NCBI RefSeq assembly: GCF_000003815.2
Contig: NC_049991.1
Coordinates: forward strand, 6,421,372 to 6,485,371
Source of the DNA: Branchiostoma floridae
Taxonomy: Eukaryota > Chordata > Leptocardii > Amphioxiformes > Branchiostomatidae
Length of the DNA: 64,000 nucleotides
Reading direction: 5' to 3'
Position 1 is the first letter of the stretch. Each line of letters opens with the position of its first letter. Below are positions 19,501 to 30,500 of the stretch, in pieces. The notes beneath the pieces were generated by a model. The model was not told the origin of the DNA. It searched no databases and worked only from the letters and a program-made list of their open reading frames with translations. The position numbers were made by a program, and so were the translations under genes.

Positions 19501-22500
19501 GCATCTTTAGGTAGGCTTTATGTGTTTTGTGTGGCTTAAATTGGAACTTTTGCATCGGGTATGCGTGTCTTATTCGGTGTGAATCATACCTACACCGGTA
19601 TCTATGGCTTCGCCGTCTAAACTATCTTGTGAGTCCAATTGTGGACTTGGATTGGTCGACCGAGGGAACAATCGGTGTACAATATCCATGCACGAATCTC
19701 CGCTACATTTAAGTCCACAATTTGGAGTCCAGTGTCGGGCGATACGCCTGGAAAGACGTCATTTCAAGCAACATAGTTCCATCTGGCCATCACATTAGGA
19801 AAAATCCGCTGAGATTCCCGAAGACGGGTACTGTTTTGTGATGAACAGGCCGTGCTCTCCATGTCTCCGCCAGCATATGCTGGTCGGACACAGTCTTGAA
19901 TTCACCCTGAGTTGTGCCCCGTTGAAGACTCTCCAACATACGTACTCCGTTTCCGGCAAGCCGTGAGTGTCCTATGGTTATGTCCGTTCCGTCCTGTAGT
20001 TCCGTTGGAATCCATTTGCCGCAAAGCCACGCCGATAATCCGTGTGTTGAAACGGGCCCAAGGCTCCTTCTTGACTTGTCCCGAAACAGACGCCCTGCAA
20101 ACTGGTTTCTTCTATAAATTATGGCATATTCGTTAGGTTTAAAAAACCCACCTTTGTCTGTCATTGGATAACGCCCAATTACATGACTGGCCTCTTCTGG
20201 GAGCTGCTAATTAGAAATTCAATGCCGCGTTGTTCATTATTCATAGTTGACGGCGAATAAATTTGAATTTGAAAAACACCATCCCCTTTGTACGCTGTTT
20301 AGCCAAGGTTAAGCTAAACACAACTGTTACCACACTAGAAAATACCAGCCTTTCTGGGAGAACGTGATTATTGCTTGTAGATAATAAATGTTCTTCCAGA
20401 TGATAAGAAAGTTTTTTGTACAATTATATAAACAGCAAACCCGCTATATTCCCATGATACGTTACCGGGTAGTGAGGACGCTATGTCGTCGGGATGCCAA
20501 GCTGCAAGGCACAGCCACCCGCGAGCGACATACTGGACAGGCCGCCCAGTACTAGTCCTCTTACCCTGAACGGGAACACGCCGTAATTATGACCACCAAT
20601 CTTCGGGGGCATGTACGCAGTGCTCCCGGCGACTGTTGTTTCCTTTCAACAAGGAGGTTAAATATTTAATTTCCTTGCTTTCAACGCTACCTCTCCAACA
20701 TCTTTTTCTGTAACTATCGATCTCCACCTCTGTAAAGAAAGTTCAGAGAGTTTTCTGAAAAGTAAGCTCAAAGGCAAAGGTAACGGAACGATATCGGTAA
20801 CATACGATACTACTGGAAAAAATAAACGCTACCTTTCCGACATCTTTCTTGCACCTGTACATAGCATCTTTTTGTGTAAAGTGAGCTCAATGGTAACGTA
20901 AAGACATTGGAAAGATATTATATGTTATATTTATGTTTCACCCATGAGGATATTTAGATTTTCCTGGTTTCGTCAAACACGCTAACACAGAATGAGTTAT
21001 TCAGGCGAAGTCGCTACTTTTAATTAGTGAACGTCGCATGTGGTATATTGAGCGGAAAATACTCGTAATTTGGTAAAAGCAATGCCTCTTTTAAGAATAA
21101 TAATTAACGCTACCTTTCCGACATCTTTTGTGCACCTATACATTCCAAAAATTGTATCTGCTATATGTAAGTTTTAACCAAGAGTAAATGTTGCTTATCT
21201 TGGTTAAACTCAACACGTTAACACAGCAGGGGCTATTCAGGCGAAGCCGCTGCGTTAGTGAGGGAGCATGTGGTATATTGAGCGGAAAATAATGCCTCTT
21301 CTTCAAATAATGATTAACGCTACCTTTCCGACATCTTTTTTCCACCAGTCAGTTTAAAGTCAGCTCAAATGTAACGGAAAGACATCGGAAAGATTGTATC
21401 TTTTATATGTAGCTTTCACACAGGACGAGATTTGCTTTTCTTTGTTAAACTTAACAGGCTAACACAGCAAGAGCTATTCATTTGAAGCTGCTACTTTAGT
21501 GGACGTCGCATGTACTATATTGAGCGGAATATACTCTTAATTTGGTAAAAGCGATGTCTCTTCTTCAAATAATGATTAACGCTACCTTTCCGACACCTTT
21601 TTTCCACCTATACATAAAAGGGGGGAGGTTTGCTTAAACCTCCCCCCTTTTATGTAAAGTCAGCTCAAATGTAACGGAAAGACATCGGAAAGATTGTATC
21701 TGTTATATGTAGCTTTCACACAGGAGATTTGGTTGTCTTGGTTAAACTTAACACACAAACACAGCAGGAGCTATTCATTTGAAGCCGCTGCTTTAGTGAA
21801 CGGCGCATGTGGTATATTGAGCGGAAAATACTCTTAATTTGGTAAAAGTAATGCCTCTTCTTCAAGTAATGATTAACGCTACCTTTCCGACATCTTTTTT
21901 CAACCTATACATAAAAGGGGGAGGTTTGCTTAAACCTCCCTCCTTTTATGTAAAGTCAGCTCAAATGTAACGGAAAGATATCGGAAAGATTGTATCTGTT
22001 ATATGTAGCTTTCACACAGGATATTTACTTTTCTTGGTTGAACGTAACACGCAAACACAGCAGGAGCTATTCATTTGAAGCCGTTGCTTTAGTGAACGAC
22101 GCATGTGGTATATTGAGCGGAAAATACTCTTAATTTGGTAAAAGTAATGCCTCTTCTTCAAGTAATGATTAACGCTACCTTTCCGACATCTTTTTTCCAC
22201 CTATACATAAAAGGGGGGAGGTTTGCTTAAACCTCCCCCCTTTTATGTAAAGTCAGCTCAAATGTAACGGAAAGACATCGGAAAGATTGTATCTGTTATA
22301 TGTAGCTTTCACACAGGAGGAGATTTTCTTTTCTTGGTTAAACTTAACACGCAAACACAGCAGGAGCTATTCATTTGAAGCCGCTGCTTTATTGAAAGGC
22401 GCATGTGGTATATTGAGCGGAAAATACTCTTAATTTGGTAAAAGCAATGCCTCTTCTTAAAAATAAACGCTACCATTCTGACATCTTTTTTGCACCTATA

Positions 22501-24446
22501 CATAAAAGGGGGAGGTCTCCATAGACCTATACTAATAAGAGTATGTAAATGAGATCAATTGTAACGGAAGGGCAATGAAAAGATATCATCTCCTATTGGT
22601 AATTTCCAACCTTAGAGAACCACGAAAATAAAAAAAAGGCGAAGGTCAACTGATTGTATGTGAACGTATGGTCGGTTCAAAGCCTGTAGATGTTTTCTGT
22701 ACATAAGCAATACCCTTTTCATATAAGGCACATATAAGGATGCTTAAAGGTTATGTAAAGATATTACATGTATTTAATCTGCCTTAACGAATACGGAAAG
22801 GTTACGGAAATGTAAAACCATGGTTTCCGTGGTCTTTACGATACCGTAAACTCTGCGGAAATATTTTCCCACCTTTAGGCTACATTTAAGTATCTCGGAA
22901 AGTATGCTTAAATATTCGTTTTCGTGCTGTGAAAGGAAAAGAAATCTCAAAAAATATGATTCAGGTTAGGTGCAGGTAGACACCAGTAATACCTGCACAG
23001 CTCCAATTTTACCTGCACTAACCTGCATATGCAGGTGGTATTTCGAGCACTGCCAAAGGATGTCCCATACTAGTATTTTCGAATTAACATGACCTGACTG
23101 CTCCTACCTGTTCTCTGCCTGACATCCCATGTGAAGCGATGTGATACACACAGTCCATCCCACGACAGGCATCTTCAACATCTTCATAGTTGGTGATGTC
23201 TCCCTGTCAATATCATAAACACATGATCAGAGTCAATGTTAAGGTACATAGTCATAGTAGACATTTGAAGTGTTCACAATAGTGCAATACTTAGTAGTCA
23301 CATACTGTATATGGATTGGAATCCCAGGAACCTTATAATCAAATAACAGACAGCCAGTCAGAAAACACCTACAGGGCAAGGGTGCTATAGAAAGACAAAA
23401 CAGTTGCTTGTGACAGTGCTTGTAATCAACTGTCACTGATATAACTGCACATATAGCAGTTCTTGATCGACATGTATATGTTGTGCAGAGTCGGGTTTTA
23501 CATTCAATTTGTGCTTTGTAAGTATTTAATGGAACTGTAGCATATGCCTCCAAAAGTCCAACACATCAATCATACTGTACAATGTAAGTTAGTCGTTATA
23601 CTTTGGACAAAAAAGATTTTGGGGTGGTTTTGGGGTTGCGTTGAATCAGTCACCCTGAAAATCACGATGAACATTTCTGCATTTACAGTAGCCCCTTCAA
23701 ATTGTTTGTAACTGGTGTTTAATGATTCAAGCAATACGTATACAGTCAAACCTGTATTAGTAGCCACCTTTGCATACCGGACACCTGACCATTACGGTCA
23801 CTTTTTGTCGGTCCCTTAAATTTCTCCCATTGAGCTAAGCATTAAGAAATAGTCCAACGCGGCCATGGCCACACAGTTTCCGGTCCCGTAGATACAGAAA
23901 CACTGCCTAAAGCGACCATACGGCGGCAGTATGTCGACGTGCACCGAGTTTAAAATAGTAGTTTGCGTGTTAGAGTACGCGTGCCTTCAACGTTAAAGTT
24001 TTTGTCTTTGTAACATTCCGCACTTGGCATTATCAACCATTTTTGGTAGATTTGACTTTGGCAGGGTGAGTTGAATTGAATTGAATTGTGAGACGATCTA
24101 GACAATGTAACTTGTTGAGAAATATCTAATTTTAATATTGCTTGTGGTCAATTGATCAGCATTTTCTCTATAGTGGCCACCTGTCTATAGTGGCTAAATT
24201 TTTCCAGTCCCTTGAGTGGCCGCTATAGACAGGTTTGACTGTATTGTCCCTAGAAATATGGCACAGTCACCCGCCACGTACCTTGATGAACTTTATGTCA
24301 GCTGCTGCTTTCTCGATTGGTTCTCGTAGGTCGAAGAGAGTGACGTTTGCACCATCCCTCTGCAGCATGTTTGCCAGCCTCAGCCCCAGGTAACCCCCTC
24401 CCCCCGTCACTAGCACTCTCTCCTCTGGCATGACAGCGATAGGTAC
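13529..24446 (-). CDS. SDR42E1: SDR42E1-like short-chain dehydrogenase (complete, eleven coding exons)
   Basis: Extended short-chain dehydrogenase of the 3-beta-HSD/NSDHL-like group; the natural substrate is not settled, and a sterol-type NAD(P)-linked reaction is inferred from the family. Exons in transcript order: 24446-24282, 23203-23108, 18860-18803, 18244-18129, 17315-17240, 16915-16833, 15683-15546, 15084-15019, 14786-14723, 14291-14218, 13762-13529; all GT-AG and in phase. With ATG at 24431 the protein has 384 residues (human about 393). Visible: NAD-binding TGGGGYLG (residues 9-16), [12 protein letters not shown] (about 71-82), catalytic YSMTK (Y145, K149), [20 protein letters not shown] (174-191), and a hydrophobic C-terminal anchor ([19 protein letters not shown]). 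Five in-frame codons precede the ATG after an acceptor, so an upstream 5' exon exists. Confidence 0.95.
13950..14112. mobile_element. 163 bp MITE with TACAGTAG ends
   Basis: The left end TACAGTAGTTGCCAGTTAAT and the right end, whose complement reads TACAGTAGAAGTCGCTTAAT, are imperfect inverted repeats. Internal ATTGCACGA motifs appear in both orientations. It lies in the last SDR42E1 intron. Confidence 0.75.
16530..16602 (+). tRNA. tRNA-Arg (anticodon TCG)
   Basis: A 73-base cloverleaf can be drawn. Acceptor stem GGGCCAG/CTGGCTC with discriminator G; A box TAGCGTAATGGATA; anticodon stem TCTGA/TCAGA with loop CTTCGGA, giving anticodon TCG; T arm GCAGG-TTCGAAT-CCTGT with a canonical B box. No intron or encoded CCA is present. 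A run of 11 T (after ATTA) follows within 10 bases and would end Pol III transcription. The gene lies inside an SDR42E1 intron on the opposite strand. Confidence 0.95.
17336..17854. mobile_element. 519 bp non-autonomous DNA element with TTAA flanks
   Basis: The ends TTAAAGGGACATAATGTA and TACATTATGTCCCTTTAA are perfect complements, so the element can be read as AGGGACATAATG...CATTATGTCCCT between TTAA sites, as in piggyBac-type insertions. It contains a perfect 15 bp-arm palindrome at 17501-17531. Its edge lies about 20 bp from the SDR42E1 exon at 17240-17315. The family assignment rests only on the TTAA flank. Confidence 0.8.
17501..17531. repeat. Perfect 31 bp palindrome
   Basis: CTTACTTCCGGGTAG, one central C, and its exact complement. 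It sits inside the TTAA-flanked element and contains back-to-back CTTCCG/CGGAAG motifs that match ETS-type sites in both orientations. Confidence 0.9.
18929..19320 (+). repeat. Two tandem 196 bp subterminal repeats
   Basis: The unit from TCTGCACCCTTTCCGCAACTT to a TACGGG(A/C)GGAAAG end occurs at about 18929-19124 and 19125-19320 with few differences. Each unit includes GACGCTTAAAGGCGTC, a small hairpin. It belongs to the left part of the 4 kb transposon. Confidence 0.85.
21612..21655. repeat. Perfect 20 bp-stem hairpin 1
   Basis: Left arm ACATAAAAGGGGGGAGGTTT, loop GCTT, and an exactly complementary right arm. First of three in the array. Confidence 0.9.
21909..21951. repeat. Hairpin 2 of the array
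   Basis: The same design as hairpin 1 with the G run shortened by one base and one arm mismatch (CCCTCC instead of CCCCCC). Confidence 0.85.
22205..22248. repeat. Hairpin 3 of the array
   Basis: Identical in design to hairpin 1, with a perfect 20 bp stem and GCTT loop. A decayed fourth copy starts at about 22499. Confidence 0.9.
22962..23050 (-). repeat. Single unit of the TGCAGGTA repeat family
   Basis: CAGGTTAGGTGCAGGTAGACACC ... GTGGTATTTCGAGC is the reverse-orientation counterpart of the tandem units at 57107-57537. It lies just outside the right end of the 4 kb transposon. Confidence 0.7.
23741..24243. mobile_element. 503 bp DNA element with CAGTCAAACCTGT ends
   Basis: TACAGTCAAACCTGT at the left and ACAGGTTTGACTGTA at the right are perfect inverted repeats, with the flanking TA possibly the target duplication. 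The subterminal parts carry TAGTGGCCACCTG/GTGGCC(G)CTATAGACAG motifs. It lies in SDR42E1 intron 1, close to the exon ending at 24282. A truncated relative occurs at 525-720. Confidence 0.8.
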
Positions 24447-24547
24447 CTGGTAGTATTGAAGGAGAAGAAAACCATGTGAAGAACCATCATTATTGCCCAA
24501 GTTTGTTTATTTATTTATTAATCTTTTCGATTACCCTTCAGTTCCCA

Positions 24548-24660
24548 ACACACACACACGCACACACAACACACACATATGCAAACACAATACGCACAGA
24601 AAGAGAGAGAGAGAGAGACACACACACTAACACATACACACATACACACTCACACTCACA

Positions 24661-24713
<53 letters not shown>

Positions 24714-24767
24714 ACATACGCACAGATAGACACACGCGCACAGATGCACATACAGACACAGACAGAC
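24548..24767. repeat. (CA)n microsatellite
   Basis: Long CA tracts interspersed with CACACG, CATACA and GAGAGA. Several open frames in this stretch are artefacts of the dinucleotide repeat. Confidence 0.95.
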
Positions 24768-25339
24768 ACGAAGTTTCGGGTTCTTTTACGTAACGTCCCT
24801 AGCATTGAGGTTATGCAATTGCAAGCTATTGTTGTGCAAACCATCGTGTTCCTGAACACAATACAGTAAAAAAATGCGATCTTGCACCTTACAGCTAAGA
24901 TCATACAATATTTTCAACGCAAGATTTATAAAACGGTAACTTTACCTTCTTTATGTGCGTGTGCAGCGCCTTTCCCTGGTGACCAGACTGATCAGCTGTT
25001 TCAGTTGACCTTTAGGCCTTTGACCCCTGCAGTTTCCGCCCACTTCCTGCCATCCAATCACAATCGCCGTTTCATGCGCCAGGCGTTGATACACAAATCG
25101 CGACACACTATTGGCTTGAAGTTTGACAAGATTTATTTGTTTGAAAAGCTGGAATATATGGTATCAAATTGATGTAATGATAAACAGAAAATTAACCTGG
25201 TCGATTCGGAAAACTAATGAAAAACAACAACTTGTGAATTAGCCATTTCTTCTCATATTTTGCCTCTAAATATGTTCATTATTATCAAGATTTAAAAACT
25301 AGTAGATATACAGGAGTGGAGAGGGGAGACAACAACAAC

Positions 25340-25709
25340 TCCAAGTGCTACAGAACCGGGCTGCCAGGGTAGTTCTGCAACTCAACCTACAGTCCAGCAG
25401 TGTCCTCGACCTTCATCATGAGAAGCTCAGCTGGCAGTACCTCGCAGGGAGAAGGCGGGATCATGTGTGCATTATGGTTTACAAGGGCTAGCACCAACAT
25501 ACCTATCATCCACCTTCTCTCACAGCCACAACTTACACAATTACCAAACCAGACAGACATCACTCCTATACAAACCCTTTTTCAAGACTACAACAGGACA
25601 GCGTACATTTGCCTACAGAGGTGCTGAACACTTTAATTCACTACCAGCCTACATTAAGCAAGTTCCAAGCCTAAATTCATTTAAGTCAGTTTTGAAAGAC
25701 CTAACATAG
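25340..25709 (+). mobile_element. LINE 3' fragment (CR1-like reverse-transcriptase C-terminus)
   Basis: Translation reads QNRAARVV..., then VYKGLAPTYLSS, HNYQTRQTSLL, RTFAYRGAEHFNSLP and SFKSVLKDL, ending in a stop at 25707-25709. This order of motifs is typical of the extreme C-terminus of CR1/L2-type retrotransposon polyproteins. The upstream portion is in a different frame, so the copy is frameshifted and 5'-truncated. Confidence 0.75.
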
Positions 25710-26418
25710 TCTCAGTACTGAGTAGTGACCTCTGACCTCCTAAACTGTTGACCTTGGATCGGATTATGATTTTGATTTATCTGTGTCTTTCATGTATCAG
25801 TTGTTCTTATATGTTTCCGACGTGCATGTCTACTTTTCTCTCTGTAAGTTTTTTTTTAATTTCCTTGTATGTATATGTGAAACTGGGCCCTATTGAAAAC
25901 CAGTATATCGAAGCTGAATAGGCTACCCAGGTGTTTGAAAATAAACAAACAAATAAGGTAACGGTTATACATAGATCCAAATGCGTCACCCAGCTCTGTC
26001 CAAAAATGTTGACATTCAGCCACTCTCTTATATCGGAAGCGCTAATTGCGCATGCCACGCGATGATTGGTTGAAATGTAATTGTGATGGACAGCCAGAAT
26101 CTGTCTTAGTGGTTGATTGTTGCACCTGTCGCTCTTAGGGACGAACCAACAATGACACATAGGAGGCTTGTCAAAATGTCCATGTACTTAGTTTTCCAGG
26201 TAAAACATTCGTGAATTTTTGTCACTGTGTATAGGTTTCTAATTCTGTGAACAATGCGTTTATTATTATATCTGATTTCGTATCTTTATTGTTCAATATT
26301 TTCTCAGTCGTCCCCACATGGTTGTTTCCGATACGTCCCCAAGGATTACGCCATACACCTGTTGTTGCTAAAAATAGACGACACAGCCGGACATCTAATT
26401 AGGTATTCATGTAAACAC

Positions 26419-26426
26419 TATAAATA
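26419..26426 (+). promoter_or_regulatory. TATA box of the CUB-protease gene
   Basis: TATAAATA, about 30 bp before a plausible start of a non-coding first exon. That exon ends at 26608 in AAAAG before GTAACG, a good donor. The matching acceptor GTACACAG lies five bases before the ATG at 27604. Confidence 0.45.
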
Positions 26427-26449
26427 GCACAGGTTCGTCGTGCTTGTCA

Positions 26450-26608
26450 AATTTCCACGAGGACCGTGTTGCATGTTAGGCTCCGTACCGCTAAAGTAAA
26501 GAGGTTCGCCGGAGAAGCTCAATTCATCAAGCTATCTAAAACCCCCGTACGTGATTCAACTGAAGCACCGTATCTTTTATAACGCCGTCTGAAAGAAAGA
26601 GGGAAAAG
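26450..26608 (+). other. Probable non-coding first exon of the CUB protease
   Basis: Bounded on the left by the expected start site downstream of TATAAATA and on the right by a consensus donor at 26609. Its pairing with the acceptor at 27597-27598 is inferred from spacing and consensus only. Transcript data would settle it. Confidence 0.4.
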
Positions 26609-26652
26609 GTAACGTCATATATTCCCATCTTTTCCTTTAATTCATTATTCAG

Positions 26653-26986
26653 GCCAAGTTGATTTGATTGTATGGATGATGACATCATCTGGGAACCCCA
26701 ATATTCGGGCGAGCGTGCGAATAAAAAAAAAGATTTGGCGATCTAAGATGTCAAAGCGTATGGTATACCGAACAATAGGTATATGATAGATTCTTTATTT
26801 TGTTCTTCATATTTTATTTGATGTTGGTACTAGCATTCTACGAAATTAGTAGTCATTTTCTTTAATTTTTCTTTAATTTTCGGAATACATTTTGCAGCTT
26901 TGTACGACTTAAAATGCATGTATGGTCAAAAAGTTTTGTTTTGGAAACGGTCGAAAATTGTATCCATATAATCAAATCAACAGGGC
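26653..26986. mobile_element. About 335 bp MITE in intron 1 of the protease
   Basis: GGCCAAGTTGATTTGATTGTATGGAT at the left and a complementary ATCCATATAATCAAATCAACAGGGCC at the right form inverted repeats of about 25 bp. Related segments occur near 1616-1645 and 2080-2110. Confidence 0.7.
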
Positions 26987-27083
26987 CCTTGTAAGGGGAA
27001 TTTGAATACTAGTAGGTGTTTGCATTGCAGTTTCGTAGCTTGTAGTTGACAGTACGAAAGTTGCTATTCTTTTTGTTGCGATT

Positions 27084-27556
27084 TTTTTGGCGACGCCTCA
27101 GGGGCGGAGGCATTTTCTACAGTATTACGATCGCTTTGAAAGAATTTAGAAAATTGCACGAATGCATTCCCTTGGGAATTGATTTTTGGCTACAGTTCAT
27201 ACAGTGGTAATTGAGGACTATTCTAGCTGTGCATTCTTTGCGTCAGGATTAATGGTTTAAGGGAGCGGTCTTTTCACATAGCCGGGAATGACTGCATATC
27301 ATAAGCTGCACATACAGATCATTATGTTTCGCATGCTTTATGAATGTTGTAATGAACACCAATATGTCCCAGATTTTTGCCGTTATTTCTTATATAAGCT
27401 TGTGCTTTTTACAATACGGAATGGAATGCTGTCAATTGGTTATCGTTTGGAGTTATAGTGAGCCTGGTTTTGAGTGGTAGAAAAATAAAGTGACTTAAAG
27501 AAGACAATGAAGACCAATATAGCACAGCTTTTGCCAATATCTTTTGAGCTTTGCTT
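27084..27556 (+). repeat. Dispersed repeat family B, copy 1
   Basis: Starting at TTTTTGGCGACGCCTCAGGGGCGGAGG, the stretch matches 61164-61690 at high identity through CTTTTGCCAATATCTTTTGAGCTTTG. It occupies nearly all of intron 1 of the protease up to about 45 bp before the coding exon. Confidence 0.85.
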
Positions 27557-27598
27557 TTTGTTGCGTTTAACCGAACGTTTCTTTGTTCATGTACACAG

Positions 27599-30500
27599 GG
27601 AACATGTGTAGCCAAGCGGTGTATGCTGTAGCTGTAACTCTTCTGTTACACGTTACGCCTATTGCGTCCCAGGTAGCACCGGGCGTAGACCAGTCAGGTA
27701 TAGAATATTCATTTTACTATCAAATTTTCTCAGAACTTGCATTAATTTGAGTAGTCTTGTATGAGCACTATTTTATTGAACAGATGAGAGAAATTGGTCA
27801 TGAAATCCTCATTGTTGTACATATATTCATGTAACGTTATATATATGTTCTATAATGTTCATATGTATAATAAAAATTCTAATTTACATTGCGGTAGTGT
27901 TTTTTTTTTAACCTGATTTTTGGTTACTCGCAAATCGTAATTCGTACCTTCTATATCTGTATACAAACCCGCTACCACTGGTAACATTCTTAACGTTTTG
28001 TTAACCATACATACATTACAGCCACGTTTCTTTCTAACTTGTTTCTTTGAATACACCGTAAAACAGATGGCGACTGTGGCGGGACTCTGGACACTATGTC
28101 CGGAGACTTGACCATCACTTCTCCGTCCTACCCATCGCGGTACCCGCCCAACAAGCTGTGCGTGTGGCACGTAACGGCCACAGCTTCAAAGATCGTCGTC
28201 ATCACCTTCCCGGTATTCAATGTGCGCTGCCGAGACTTCGTGGACGTCTTCGACGGGGGAGAAGGTAGCACCAAGCTGATTGGTGGGTTGTTTAGCACTC
28301 ACGTGACCATTATGCAAATCACTAGCCGCCATATTGGCGTGCTAACACTAGTGTCCATAGGTTTAGAGAACGTTCGGTGTAGTTTATTTTTTCGCCTGAA
28401 TAACGTCTGAATACAAACTAGTATATCTTATTGCGCATGCTCATGTCAAAGTTGAAGGCCCCTGGCTATTACACAAAGTACAAAATAGGTGTATAGAATA
28501 AGACTTAACATCCTAATTAACATAACATAACAAGTGGGGGATAACACAAGTCTTGATATAGTGTTACATTCGAGTTGGGCTAATCATGACTTTCAGTATT
28601 CTAATAGCAAAGCAGTCTTTGATATATTTGCCTATCTTTGCATTATGGGAGTTGTGGCATCTAAAGATATATACAAATCTGTCTGTAGCATCGAGTCTCT
28701 TGAAATCTGTACTGGATTCAAGAAATGTGAATAGTTCATTACGTAGAATAGCGTATCTAGAACATTCCATAAATGACCACGGTTTCATCAATTATGACCG
28801 TCACATGTGCAGTTAACGTTGTATCTGGGAAAACTTTATTTTCTGCACTACAACCGAGTGGTCGCCATCTTGTATCCAGACATGACCCCAACATTGCGCC
28901 TATCAGTTAGTCTCTATTGATGAACTAAGGACGTTATATCTCACGAACGGTTTAAAATGCCCTTTCTTCTATCTAGAGTCCTTCTGTAGAGTCCGAGACG
29001 GAAGAGGCTTGAGAACAACGTCCAATGAGATGACTGTAGTCTTCAAGAGCAATGCCCGGAAAAACAGTGTAGGCTTCACTGCGACCATTTCGGAAGTGGA
29101 CCCATGTAAGGAATCGTCTTTGTCACTTTTAACATAACCATTAAGGTCAGCTTTTATGTCTTAAAATGCTGTACAGAGAATGATGGCATGTCTGTAAAAA
29201 GACTTTTGGAATAAATTTGACTCACGTTAAGAAAGTACCACGTGTATGATTTTTCAAAAGCTTTGGAAGCTTTTGATCATGAAGCCAGCAGACCACTTTT
29301 CACTAATAAGTTCATGAGGGAAGAGGGAAGGGTAAACAAAATGTCACGAAGATACAGATTATAGAATTCAAAATTGTAATTTTGTATTATACAGATGGAA
29401 CATGTGGAAGTCCAACTATAGCCAGAATACCGGCACCGAGTAGAATAGTCGGGGGAAACACTGCACAACAAGGGAGCTGGCCATGGCAGGTACGGAAAGA
29501 AATGTTCTTTGGTCTAACTTTTCTGATAAGTGATTGGCACCCATCAAATTCGATAACAAATCTTATTTCGCCATAAAAGATATGTAATATAACCTATCCA
29601 TATGCAATAATAACCTGTTTATCCAGAAAATTTTGGTACTTGTAGTTTCGTTGTGAGGAAAGTAGGGTATACAACACCAGGTGCTTACTTTGTCAAATTT
29701 GTAAATACATGACACAACGGATGTCAGTTATGTGTATTTGGGGATTTGTATAGAACTCTAAAACACCAAACCATTTACCCATCCACTTAATTGTTATTCT
29801 AGCACCCTTAGTTATATTTATTTACGTTTATCTTATTGGATTTCGCCCAGTTACGTCGTTTGAACGACCCGTAACTATCAAAAAGTTCGTAGCGCTATAC
29901 CGGACATATGTCGGGTGTGGTATAAAATGCGCTGAAATTTGTACAGACATTAAAAATGGCCGACAATGGCCGTTCAGAATACTTCGAATATATTGCGTAC
30001 ATTTTGTTAATTAAATAGATCTCGTAAGAACAGTGATTGTTCTAATTTAGTTTAGTTTCTCCATCTGAATATCTTTTTTGTCTTTCGCCGCGCTTCCGCG
30101 GCGAAAGGCAATCAGACTGATATTAGATTGCTGTCCGTCTGTCCGTCCGTCCGTCCGGGTCGACCATGCCATACCGTGCTAGCGAGATATTCTACCCTGC
30201 AGATTCGATGGTATTGCCAAAGGCCATGCAAGTACTAGTATGTATGACATACGTATCGGCCTGCCATGAATGTGCAGCTTGGTTTATACATGGCTTATTA
30301 GCAGGAATAAAGGACCTGCAATGTGCCCTGCACAACGTATTTGTAGACGTCTATTCAACCAAAGACCTCCGCGATTCAACTTGTACTATATCTGCAAGGT
30401 AAAGAGAAAACATTTAAGGTATCTTTACGTACGTGTATTCGATGGATATCAGTCACACTTCGTTTCTCTTAGTGAACGCGGCGCGTACGAAAGGGTCCAA

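Larger units (their letters stand above)
20815..22560 (+). repeat. Tandem array of about 300 bp hairpin-bearing units
   Basis: The start motif AACGCTACCTTTCCGACATC (with small changes) recurs at about 20824, 21108, 21315, 21576, 21874, 22172 and 22466. Spacing is about 284, 207, 261, 298, 298 and 294. Later units carry a 43-44 nt hairpin and a downstream AACGGAAAGACATCGGAAAG motif that is nearly the inverse of the start motif. Units share TATATTGAGCGGAAAATACTC. The array is internal to the 4 kb transposon. Confidence 0.85.
18871..22931. mobile_element. 4.06 kb non-autonomous DNA transposon in SDR42E1 intron 2
   Basis: The left terminus CACAGCACGAAATCTGG then TATTTAAGCA, and the complement of the right terminus CACAGCACGAAAACGAA then TATTTAAGCA, form 27 bp inverted repeats with four or so mismatches. 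AAA lies directly outside both ends, compatible with a 3 bp target duplication. The interior is full of CTTTCCG and CGGAAAG motifs in both orientations. CACAG-type ends, 3 bp duplication and subterminal motif clusters are features of CACTA/EnSpm elements, so that class is the best guess. No transposase was recognised; an open frame on the minus strand at 19790-20164 has no recognisable domain. Confidence 0.7.
24447..26418. other. Divergent intergenic region between SDR42E1 and the CUB protease
   Basis: The minus-strand SDR42E1 gene and the plus-strand protease gene diverge here. The stretch holds the CA microsatellite and a LINE fragment. The SDR42E1 5' exon is probably within it but no boundary could be chosen. 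Nothing else coding was seen. Confidence 0.5.

Noticed and set aside
19790-20164. 124-codon minus-strand frame in the 4 kb element as a transposase
   Set aside because: No recognisable catalytic motifs, no homologous domain apparent, and length compatible with chance in this GC-richer stretch.
24538-24904. Several frames rich in Thr-His or Val-Cys
   Set aside because: They are translations of the CA dinucleotide repeat.
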